DNA of 24,138 nt. It comes from an uncultured Acetatifactor sp. Lineage in GTDB: Bacteria > Bacillota > Clostridia > Lachnospirales > Lachnospiraceae. Within the stretch, counting starts at the first letter, position 1. Every line of letters begins with the position of its first letter. The stretch spans positions 1-24,138 of the forward strand of contig CAKSAM010000036.1 of assembly GCA_934436245.1 (NCBI GenBank), given 5' to 3'. Below, piece by piece: positions 16,314 through 23,625 of the stretch. Below the pieces are notes generated by a model. That model was given only the letters and a program-made list of their open reading frames with translations. It searched no databases and had not been told where the DNA came from. A program made the translations under genes and the position numbers.

Positions 16314-17624
16314 ATGGAGATTATGTTAACCGGACGGGAACAGGAAATAACTTTTTTGGAAAATCATTATAAGAGACCCGGAAGTCAGATTCTTGTGGTG
16401 TATGGACAGAGAGGCGTTGGAAAGACGGCTCTCTTAACCGCTTTTACGGAGAAAAAAGAATCTTTTCTTTATGTTGCGGAGAATTGTTCTGAGAGAGAGC
16501 AATGTTATCAATGGGGGAGAGAACTCCGGGAGAGAGGACAGAAAATTTCACAATATCCTTCCTGGAGAGAGGTACTGGACTGTTTTGCAGAAAGAAAACA
16601 GGAAACTAAAAGTGTGCTGGTGATAGAAAATTTTCAATTTTTATTAAAAGGGGATACTTTGTTTTTACAGGAACTGATTCGATTCCTGAAGGAACAGAAG
16701 GAAGAACAGATACTTGTCATTCTCTCTACTTATGCAGCAGGCTGGGTGGAGAACAGTATGATTTCCCGGATTGGAAATCTTGCGTTTTCTATCAGTGGAT
16801 TTTTGAAGATCAAGGAATTACCCTTTTTCACAATGCGCAGATTGTTTCCCGGATATACGTTACAGGAAAGTATAGAGCTGTATGCAGCATTGGGGGGATT
16901 GCCGGGATTATGGACGTTTCTTGTACCGCAGGATTCCGTGGATGATAATCTGATTTCCTTCTTTTTACGGAAAGACAGTTTTTTCCCGGAACTGATGATG
17001 AAATGGTTGTTGGAAGAACTGAGAGAAACGGCTGTCTATGATACAATTCTGGCAACGATAGCTGATGGCGGACCAGGGAAACTGAATGACCTGTATGAAC
17101 ATACCGGTTTTTCCCGGGCTAAGATCAGCGTATACCTGAAAAATCTGATGGAACTGGAACTGGTAGAGAAAGTTTTGCCGGGAACATATGAAATCTGCAA
17201 CAGTTTTGTACGTTTTTATTTCCGCTTTTTGTTCCCTGACCGGACGAAGCGGCAGGCGCTAGCTGAAAAAGAATTTTATGAAAAATATATACGTACCGGT
17301 TATAATGAATTCATACAACAGGCTTATCGCAGAATTTGCCGGGATATTTTGCAGAACAGATTCCGCGAGGTAAAGCCATGGAATGCAAAAAATGGAAAAA
17401 TCTATTATATGGGGATAACGGAAAATGGAGATACAGTAGTGGTAGATTATTCCGGTACAGTATGTTATACTTCGAAAGATTACGAAAGATTGCAGACAGC
17501 GATGAAGAGCAATCGACTGACTGCAGGTGAATTGATAGTATTCAGTGAAGAAGGATATGAAGATGCACTGACAGGTAAGGTACCGGGAAATCTACGATGC
17601 ATTTCTATCGGTGAAGAAATATAA
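16314..17624 (+). CDS. P-loop ATPase of the archaeal-type/DUF234 group
   Basis: A soluble 436-residue protein. The N-terminal P-loop domain has Walker A GQRGVGKT at residues 31-38 and a Walker B-like strand VLVIENFQFL, in which the usual Asp-Glu is replaced by Glu-Asn. A STAND/AAA-like helical part follows, then a winged-helix-like segment (NDLYEHTGFSRAKISVYLKN) and a C-terminal nuclease-like domain (ICNSFVRFYFRF...) resembling DUF234. Such proteins are common in gut Firmicutes and Archaea, but their role is unclear. The start may be ATG 16314 or 16323. Codons are AT-richer than in asd. topB begins 17 bp after the stop. Confidence 0.75.
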   Translation: MEIMLTGREQEITFLENHYKRPGSQILVVYGQRGVGKTALLTAFTEKKESFLYVAENCSEREQCYQWGRELRERGQKISQYPSWREVLDCFAERKQETKSVLVIENFQFLLKGDTLFLQELIRFLKEQKEEQILVILSTYAAGWVENSMISRIGNLAFSISGFLKIKELPFFTMRRLFPGYTLQESIELYAALGGLPGLWTFLVPQDSVDDNLISFFLRKDSFFPELMMKWLLEELRETAVYDTILATIADGGPGKLNDLYEHTGFSRAKISVYLKNLMELELVEKVLPGTYEICNSFVRFYFRFLFPDRTKRQALAEKEFYEKYIRTGYNEFIQQAYRRICRDILQNRFREVKPWNAKNGKIYYMGITENGDTVVVDYSGTVCYTSKDYERLQTAMKSNRLTAGELIVFSEEGYEDALTGKVPGNLRCISIGEEI

Positions 17625-17641
17625 GACAGGAAAGGTACTAC

Positions 17642-19690
17642 GTGGCTAAGAATTTATTTATTGCAGAGAAACCTAGTGTGGCAAGAGAATTTGCCAATGC
17701 TTTAAAATATAATATGCGTTCCAAAGATGGCTATCTGGAATCGGAGGAAGCTATTGTAACCTGGTGTGTAGGACATCTAGTGACCATGAGCTATCCGGAG
17801 GTGTATGATGAAAAATTCCGCAGGTGGAGTTTTGACACTCTTCCGTTTATACCAAAGGAATTCAAATACGAGGTGATAGAAAACGCAAAAAAGCAGTACA
17901 CCATAGTAAGCTCTCTTTTGAACAGACCGGATGTATCGACGATTTATGTATGTACTGACTCCGGACGGGAGGGAGAATACATTTATCGCCTGGTGGAGCA
18001 GATGGCAGGCGTACAGGGCAAGGAACGGAAACGTGTGTGGATCGATTCCCAGACGGAAGAGGAAATTTTGCGTGGGATCAGGGATGCCAAGGATCTGTCG
18101 GCTTATGATAATCTGGGGAATGCTGCATATCTGCGAGCCAAGGAAGATTATCTGATGGGTATTAATTTTTCCAGAGCCTTGACGTTGAAATATGGAAACA
18201 CGGTAAAAGGATATTTAAAAAGAGATCGGGCAGTGATTTCTGTAGGCCGTGTCATGACCTGCGTCCTTGGGATGATCGTGAACAGAGAACGTGAAATCCG
18301 TTCGTTCACCAAGACTCCGTTTTACCGTGTGATCGGGAATTTTAAATTACAGGAAAAACCCTTTACTGCAGAATGGAGAGCGGTGGAAGGCTCAAAATAT
18401 TATAACTCTCCAGCATTGTATAAGGAGAATGGTTTTAAGAAAAAAGAGGATGCGGAGAGACTGATTGCGGAGCTTACCGGAGAAGTGGCAGAACCTGTGA
18501 CTGTTACAGCAATTGATAAGAAAAAAGAGAATAAGAATGCACCGCTTCTGTATAATCTGGCGGAACTGCAAAATGACTGCTCCAAATACTTCAAGATCAG
18601 TCCGGATGAGACGCTGCGGATCGTGCAGGAACTGTATGAGAAAAAGATGACTACCTATCCCAGAACGGATGCCAGAGTCTTGTCCACGGCCGTGGCGAAA
18701 GAAATCCACAAAAACATTGGAGGACTTCGTAACTATGCGTTGGCGGCTCCTTTTGCAAAAGAGGTTTTAGAACAGGGCAATTATAAAAATATTGCGAAAA
18801 CACGTTATGTAAATGACAAGCAGATTACGGATCACTATGCAATTATTCCTACAGGACAGGGAATGAATAATCTGTCAGGACTGACACCTACAGCAGCAAA
18901 AGTGTACGAGGTCGTTGTCCGCAGATTTTTAAGTATTTTTTATCCCCCGGCAGTATACCAGAAGTTTTCCCTGACAGTGAAGGTAAAAGAAGAAAGCTTT
19001 TTTGCCAGTTTTAAGGTGCTGGTACAGGAAGGATATCTGAAAGTATCGAATTTTTCTTTCAAAAAAGATAATTCCGCACTAAAGGAAGAGAAAGAAGGGG
19101 AAAACGAAAGTGCCGATGAAAAGTGCGATGCAGAGCTTACGGAATTGTTGCTGCATTTAAAAAAAGGAGACACACTTGCTGCGGATTCCTATGAGATCAA
19201 GGAAGGAGAGACTTCCCCACCGAAAAGGTACACCTCAGGAAGCATTATTCTGACTATGGAGAATGCTGGACAGTTTATTGAGGATGAAGAATTGCGAGCC
19301 CAGATCAAGGGGAGCGGTATTGGCACCAGTGCTACCAGAGCAGATATTCTGAAAAAACTGGTAAATATCGAGTATCTGGCATTGAACAAAAAGACGCAGG
19401 TATTGACCCCGACCCAGATGGGGGAGATGATCTATGATGTGGTATCGGATTCCATCAGACCTCTTTTAAATCCTGCGCTGACAGCCAGTTGGGAAAAGGG
19501 GCTTACCATGGTAGCAGACGGTGTGATCACACCGGAGGAATACATGGGAAAGCTGACGGATTTCGTGGGCAGGAGAACCGCCTCTGTACGGAACCTGAAC
19601 AACCAGGGGGTGCTTTGGAGACAGTTTCAGGCAACAGAAGGCTTTTATCAGAAAAAAACAAAACAATCCAATGCCAAAAATAATGAATAA
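17642..19690 (+). CDS. topB: DNA topoisomerase III (type IA)
   Basis: A cytoplasmic type IA topoisomerase that cuts one DNA strand and passes another through, decatenating replication or recombination intermediates. Toprim motifs are IAEKPSVA at the N-terminus and CTDSGREGEYI at 104-114, with D106. The second Asp of the usual DxD is Gly108, a variant I also recall from other Firmicutes TopB proteins. The nucleophile is Y339 in TYPRTDAR. The later GSGIGTSATRADILKKL and TPTQMGEMIYDV segments are typical. The start is GTG 17642 behind AGGAAAGG. At 682 residues it is of normal length, and the tail has no Cys pairs, so there is no zinc ribbon. Neighbouring gaps are 17 bp on each side. Confidence 0.93.
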   Translation: MAKNLFIAEKPSVAREFANALKYNMRSKDGYLESEEAIVTWCVGHLVTMSYPEVYDEKFRRWSFDTLPFIPKEFKYEVIENAKKQYTIVSSLLNRPDVSTIYVCTDSGREGEYIYRLVEQMAGVQGKERKRVWIDSQTEEEILRGIRDAKDLSAYDNLGNAAYLRAKEDYLMGINFSRALTLKYGNTVKGYLKRDRAVISVGRVMTCVLGMIVNREREIRSFTKTPFYRVIGNFKLQEKPFTAEWRAVEGSKYYNSPALYKENGFKKKEDAERLIAELTGEVAEPVTVTAIDKKKENKNAPLLYNLAELQNDCSKYFKISPDETLRIVQELYEKKMTTYPRTDARVLSTAVAKEIHKNIGGLRNYALAAPFAKEVLEQGNYKNIAKTRYVNDKQITDHYAIIPTGQGMNNLSGLTPTAAKVYEVVVRRFLSIFYPPAVYQKFSLTVKVKEESFFASFKVLVQEGYLKVSNFSFKKDNSALKEEKEGENESADEKCDAELTELLLHLKKGDTLAADSYEIKEGETSPPKRYTSGSIILTMENAGQFIEDEELRAQIKGSGIGTSATRADILKKLVNIEYLALNKKTQVLTPTQMGEMIYDVVSDSIRPLLNPALTASWEKGLTMVADGVITPEEYMGKLTDFVGRRTASVRNLNNQGVLWRQFQATEGFYQKKTKQSNAKNNE

Positions 19691-19707
19691 AGACAGGAGA
19701 TATTAAC

Positions 19708-20379
19708 ATGGAAAACATTACGATTGAAAACTTATATGATCTGACAGAGACTATTGCAGCAGATCTGTTCACTGAGGCGGAATATCCATGGGAGATACTT
19801 CCCAGAATTCATGATTTTATTCTGGAACTGGGCAAGAGACTGCCGGAAGAAATTTATGAAAAGAGAGGCGAAGATATCTGGGTGGCGAAGAATGCAAAGG
19901 TGGCTCCTACAGCATGCCTGAATGGTCCGCTGATCATTGATGAGGAAGCGGAAATCCGTCACTGTGCTTTTGTCCGCGGCAACGCTATCGTGGGAAAGGG
20001 TGCCGTAGTCGGCAATTCCACAGAATTGAAAAACGTTGTCCTGTTCAACAAGGTCCAGGTACCTCATTACAATTATGTGGGTGACAGCGTATTAGGGTTT
20101 AAATCCCATATGGGAGCTGGATCCATAACCTCCAATGTGAAAAGCGACAAGACTCTGGTAGTTGTAAAGAATGGAAACGAGAAGATTGAGACCGGACTGA
20201 AGAAGATGGGAGCCATGCTGGGTGATCATGTGGAAGTGGGGTGTAACAGTGTATTGAATCCCGGGACAGTAATCGGACGTAATTCCAATGTTTATCCTAC
20301 TTCCTGTGTCAGAGGCGTAATCCCGGCAGGACACATCTTTAAGAGACCGGGAGAAGTGGTAAAGAAAGATAACCTATAG
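19708..20379 (+). CDS. Left-handed beta-helix acyltransferase-like protein (GlmU C-terminal-like)
   Basis: A 223-residue cytoplasmic protein with hexapeptide repeats from about residue 58 to 205 (VAKNAKVAPTACLNG, AFVRGNAIVGKGAVVGNST, MLGDHVEVGCNSVLNPGTVI), forming a left-handed beta-helix. The first 55 residues are helical and lack any nucleotidyltransferase domain. Proteins of this type are often labelled UDP-N-acetylglucosamine pyrophosphorylase, but with only the helix an acyltransferase or scaffold role is more likely; the substrate is unknown. AGGAG precedes the ATG. It is the last gene of the argH-to-here cluster. An AT-rich palindrome (20396-20426) follows, without a clear T tract. Confidence 0.8.
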   Translation: MENITIENLYDLTETIAADLFTEAEYPWEILPRIHDFILELGKRLPEEIYEKRGEDIWVAKNAKVAPTACLNGPLIIDEEAEIRHCAFVRGNAIVGKGAVVGNSTELKNVVLFNKVQVPHYNYVGDSVLGFKSHMGAGSITSNVKSDKTLVVVKNGNEKIETGLKKMGAMLGDHVEVGCNSVLNPGTVIGRNSNVYPTSCVRGVIPAGHIFKRPGEVVKKDNL

Positions 20380-20390
20380 CTTCCGGAGTA

Positions 20391-20428
20391 ATTGCAATAA
20401 TATTTAAAAATTTGATTAATATTATTCA
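20391..20428. repeat. AT-rich inverted repeat upstream of the second ABC operon
   Basis: AATAATATT (20396-20404) and AATATTATT (20418-20426) form a 9-bp perfect stem, extended to 12 bp with one bulged C by outer TTG and CAA. The loop is 13 bases. No T run follows, so it is not a classic terminator. It lies about 20 bp before a strong promoter and could be an operator or a weak end signal for the preceding cluster. Confidence 0.4.
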
Positions 20429-20447
20429 AAGCATCGATGAATTCTGG

Positions 20448-20476
20448 TTGACGAATGTCCTGTTATAGTTTATGAT
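20448..20476 (+). promoter_or_regulatory. Strong promoter of the PF04392-type ABC operon
   Basis: TTGACG (20448-20453), a 17-bp spacer and TATGAT (20471-20476) each match consensus at five of six positions. The leader of about 80 bases contains GCGTTTGCGC (20508-20517) and a small hairpin, GTGGATC (20528-20534) with GATCCGC (20539-20545), just before the ribosome site. No T-box consensus was found, although related aromatic amino-acid importers can carry one. Confidence 0.7.
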
Positions 20477-20564
20477 ATTTATCAGTGCAACACTTTGACG
20501 GATTAAAGCGTTTGCGCATTACAGTAAGTGGATCGTCAGATCCGCAGAAAAGAGGACATTTATT

Positions 20565-21599
20565 ATGAAAAAGAAATTATTATCTGTAGTACTTACCGCA
20601 GTAATGGCAGCATCTGTCCTGACAGGCTGTGGCAGCACCGATAACGGAACCACTTCCACCGCAGCGGCTACCGGTGAAGCACAGAGTGAAGCAAGTGCTT
20701 CCACAACCGCAGCAACGGACGGTAAGGTATATAATATCGGTATCTGCCAGCTGGTTGAGCACGAAGCTTTGGATGCAGCTACCCAGGGATTTCAGGATGC
20801 ATTGAAGGAGAAGCTTGGCGATAATGTAAAATTTGATCTTCAGAATGCACAGGGTGAGCAGACCACAGCAGCCACCATTTGTAACGGATTTGTATCTGAT
20901 GGTGTAGATCTGATCCTTGCCAATGCTACCTCTCCCTTACAGAGTGCAGCTGCAGCTACCACAACAATCCCTATTTTGGGTACTTCCGTAACAGATTATG
21001 CTACCGCACTGGAAATCTCTGACTGGTCAGGTGCTACCGGCAGAAACATCTCCGGTACTTCTGATCTGGCTCCCATCGAAGAACAGGAAGCTATGTTAAA
21101 GGAGCTGTTCCCGGACGTAAAGCAGGTTGGTCTGCTATATTGTTCTGCAGAAGCAAACTCTATGTATCAGATCCAGCTGTTTGAGGCTGCTCTGGACAAA
21201 GATGGCATTCCGTATAAAGAGTATGCGATCGCTGATACCAACGAAGTACAGTCCGTTACCACAGCAGCCGCTGGAGAGTGTGATGTTCTGTACATTCCTA
21301 CCGACAATACACTGGCATCTGTTGCTGAGACTGTATACAATGTCGTAGCTCCTGCTAAGGTTCCTGTAATTGCCGGAGAAGAGGGTATCTGCAACGGTTG
21401 TGGCGTAGCTACCTTATCCATCAGCTACTATGATCTGGGATATGCTACCGGTGAAATGGCATACGAGATCCTGGCTGAGGGTGCAGATGTCTCTACTATG
21501 GATGTACGTTATGCACCCAATGTTACCAAGAAGTACAATGCAAAGATCTGTGAGGAACTGGGTATCACTGTTCCTGATGATTATGTAGCAATTCAGTAA
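20565..21599 (+). CDS. Substrate-binding lipoprotein, ABC_sub_bind (TrpX-like) family
   Basis: The extracellular receptor of a three-gene importer. A signal peptide ends in lipobox LTGC with C22, followed by a Thr/Ala/Ser-rich linker to about residue 50. The mature domain has the PF04392 signature ICQLVEHEALDAATQGF (about 58-74), then LANATSPLQSAAAATTTIPI, LGTSVTDY and IAGEEGICNGCGVATLSISY, typical of this family. Characterised relatives bind aromatic amino acids (TrpX); the ligand here is not proven. AGAGGA precedes the ATG. Length is 344 residues. Codon bias suggests strong expression. The permease follows after 138 bp containing a stable hairpin. Confidence 0.92.
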   Translation: MKKKLLSVVLTAVMAASVLTGCGSTDNGTTSTAAATGEAQSEASASTTAATDGKVYNIGICQLVEHEALDAATQGFQDALKEKLGDNVKFDLQNAQGEQTTAATICNGFVSDGVDLILANATSPLQSAAAATTTIPILGTSVTDYATALEISDWSGATGRNISGTSDLAPIEEQEAMLKELFPDVKQVGLLYCSAEANSMYQIQLFEAALDKDGIPYKEYAIADTNEVQSVTTAAAGECDVLYIPTDNTLASVAETVYNVVAPAKVPVIAGEEGICNGCGVATLSISYYDLGYATGEMAYEILAEGADVSTMDVRYAPNVTKKYNAKICEELGITVPDDYVAIQ

Positions 21600-21680
21600 A
21601 ATTTATTGCAGGGTTCAACCTGAAACTGAACTGTTGTGATTTTTATTTGTACCAGGTACGGTTCTAACAAAATATACTTT

Positions 21681-21714
21681 GATAGGGATAGCGCTGTTTT
21701 GTGCTATCCCTATC
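21681..21714 (+). terminator. Intercistronic hairpin (attenuating terminator or mRNA-stabilising stem)
   Basis: GATAGGGATAGC (21681-21692) pairs perfectly with GCTATCCCTATC (21703-21714), and two more inner pairs give 14 bp around a TGTTTT loop. Only GTTTTAG follows, so termination would be leaky. The ribosome site of the permease begins about 10 bases later. This is the same receptor-hairpin-transporter layout as in the BMP operon. Confidence 0.65.
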
Positions 21715-21737
21715 GGAAGTTTTAGGAGGAAAAAGAA

Positions 21738-22682
21738 ATGTCTTACTTTATGTCACTGAATCCCCTTTCCCTGTTCAGGGCAATGCCGGGATCTATAGCA
21801 CAGGGAATGATCTGGGGAGTCATGGCACTGGGAGTGTACATCACTTTCCGTCTGCTTGATTTTGCAGATCTGACCGTGGATGGCTCCATTGCTACCGGTG
21901 CGGCGGTATCTGTCATGCTGATCCGTGGCGGAGTGTCTCCTCTGGTCACATTACCTATCGCCTTCCTGGCGGGAGCACTGGCGGGTATGATAACGGGGCT
22001 TTTGAATACTGCTTTGGGAATTCCCGGAATTCTGGCAAGTATTCTGACACAGATTTCTTTATATTCTATTAATCTGAATATTATGGGAAAGGCTAACCAG
22101 CCGGTCAGCGTAGATAATTACCCTTTGGTGGTGTCTTTACGATATGTGACGGACGGTTCGGTAAGCAGACTTCTCTTTTTCCTGGGAATGATCGTATTTT
22201 TACTGGCGCTGATCGCTGTGATGTATTGGTATTTTGGAACAGAACAGGGACATGCTATCCGTGCTACGGGCTGTAACAGCAATATGGCGAGAGCGCAGGG
22301 CATCAATACCAACTTTATCAAGGTGCTGGCACTGATGATCTCCAACGGTCTGGTAGGTCTGTGTGGTGCGCTGTACGGACAGTTCCAGGGGGCGTCGGAT
22401 GTCAATATGGGACGTGGAGCCATTGTCATCGGTCTGGCAGCTGTTATTATCGGTGAGGTACTGTTCGGTAAGTTCGCCAGCAAGAGAAAACTAGCTTTTG
22501 CATTTACTCTGGCATCTGTAATTCTGGGTGCAGTGATCTACTACATGGTATATCAGTTTGTTCTGTGGCTGAAGATGCCTTCAGAGGATATGAAATTGTT
22601 CTCCGCTATCGTAGTTGCCATTTTCCTGGCAATTCCTTACTTGAAGGAGAAGAGAACACTTCGGAAAGGAGCGTCAAAATAA
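21738..22682 (+). CDS. ABC importer permease (PF04392-associated, BPD_transp_2 family)
   Basis: A 314-residue polytopic membrane protein forming the channel of this importer. The family-typical start is GSIAQGMIWGVMALGVYITF followed by RLLDFADLTVDGSIATGAA, where LTVDGS is characteristic of permeases paired with PF04392 binding proteins. The ATPase-contact loop is HAIRATGCNSNMARAQGINT. About eight hydrophobic segments are visible. AGGAGG precedes the ATG. The stop overlaps the ATG of the ATPase by one base (TAATG), so the two are translationally coupled. Confidence 0.92.
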   Translation: MSYFMSLNPLSLFRAMPGSIAQGMIWGVMALGVYITFRLLDFADLTVDGSIATGAAVSVMLIRGGVSPLVTLPIAFLAGALAGMITGLLNTALGIPGILASILTQISLYSINLNIMGKANQPVSVDNYPLVVSLRYVTDGSVSRLLFFLGMIVFLLALIAVMYWYFGTEQGHAIRATGCNSNMARAQGINTNFIKVLALMISNGLVGLCGALYGQFQGASDVNMGRGAIVIGLAAVIIGEVLFGKFASKRKLAFAFTLASVILGAVIYYMVYQFVLWLKMPSEDMKLFSAIVVAIFLAIPYLKEKRTLRKGASK

Positions 22683-23485
22683 TGGCTTACGCATTGGAGA
22701 TACAGGATATACATAAAGTATTTAACAGAGGAACCATCAATGAAAAGGTGGCATTAAACGGGGTAAACTTAAATTTAAATCCCGGAGATTTCGTGACCAT
22801 CATCGGAGGTAACGGTGCCGGTAAATCCACCACGCTGAATGCCATTGCCGGCGTATGGCCCATCGATTCCGGTAAGATTATTATCGACGGCACGGATATT
22901 ACGAGCCTGCCGGAGCATAAGAGGGCGAAGTACCTGGGAAGAGTATTCCAGGATCCCATGACGGGAACCGCCGCCACCATGGATATCGAAGAGAACATGG
23001 CTATTGCCTTAAGACGTGGTGAGAAGAGAACTCTTCGTTGGGGCGTTTCCAAAGAGGACAGAGAACTATTCCGTGAAAAGTTACAGACGCTCGGACTGGG
23101 ACTGGAGGATCGTATGACCAGCAAGGTAGGTCTTCTGTCCGGTGGTCAGCGTCAGGCTATCACACTTTTGATGGCGGCCTTAAAGCAGCCGAAGCTTCTG
23201 CTTCTGGATGAGCATACTGCAGCACTGGACCCCAAGACCGCAGCGAAGGTACTGGAGATCAGTGACAAGATCATTGCTGAGAATCAGCTGACTGCCATGA
23301 TGGTAACTCACAACATGAAGGACGCAATTACCCACGGCAACCGACTGATCATGATGCACGAAGGCAAAGTCATCTATGATGTGGCCGGAGAAGAGAAGAA
23401 GAATCTTCAGGTGAAGGATCTGTTGGCGAAGTTTGAAGAGGTCAGTGGCGGAGAATTCGCCAATGACCGCATGATGCTGGCGTAA
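22682..23485 (+). CDS. ABC importer ATPase (PF04392-associated)
   Basis: A 267-residue single-domain ATPase that powers the preceding permease. Walker A GGNGAGKST lies at 42-50, with signature LLSGGQRQAIT, Walker B LLLLDEHTAALD and switch histidine MMVTHNMKDA. DEHTAALD in place of DEPTsALD is characteristic of this importer group. I start at ATG 22682, behind AAAGGAG and overlapping the permease stop; the in-frame upstream ATG at 22565 lies inside the permease gene and is unlikely. It is the last gene of the operon, followed by a clear terminator. Confidence 0.94.
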   Translation: MAYALEIQDIHKVFNRGTINEKVALNGVNLNLNPGDFVTIIGGNGAGKSTTLNAIAGVWPIDSGKIIIDGTDITSLPEHKRAKYLGRVFQDPMTGTAATMDIEENMAIALRRGEKRTLRWGVSKEDRELFREKLQTLGLGLEDRMTSKVGLLSGGQRQAITLLMAALKQPKLLLLDEHTAALDPKTAAKVLEISDKIIAENQLTAMMVTHNMKDAITHGNRLIMMHEGKVIYDVAGEEKKNLQVKDLLAKFEEVSGGEFANDRMMLA

Positions 23486-23494
23486 AAATTTAGG

Positions 23495-23524
23495 ACACGT
23501 TGCCAATTTGGGCAACGTGTTTTT
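23495..23524 (+). terminator. Intrinsic terminator of the second ABC operon
   Basis: ACACGTTGCC (23495-23504) pairs perfectly with GGCAACGTGT (23511-23520) around AATTTG, followed by TTTT. It lies 10 bp after the stop codon of the ATPase gene. Confidence 0.88.
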
Positions 23525-23553
23525 GCATTAAATTGAGCGTTTACGCAAGCAAT

Positions 23554-23625
23554 GAGCCGCACATAGGCATAGTGAGGACAGCGATGGGCGCTTGCGCACA
23601 AATCGCTGTCTTATTCGATATGCGG
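23554..23625. repeat. Nested palindromic element at the start of the tandem array
   Basis: The inner stem is GACAGCGAT (23577-23585) with ATCGCTGTC (23602-23610). It contains GCGC-TT-GCGC (23588-23597). Outer arms CCGCACAT (23557-23564) and ATATGCGG (23618-23625) pair at seven of eight positions. GAGCC, GCATAGT and ACAGCGAT occur in the same order as on the minus strand of the element at 65-222, so the two appear related but inverted. The right outer arm reaches into the first unit of the tandem array. Confidence 0.6.

Noticed and set aside
22565..22681. N-terminal extension of the second importer ATPase
   Set aside because: It lies inside the permease gene; ATG 22682 has a good ribosome site and gives the normal protein length.
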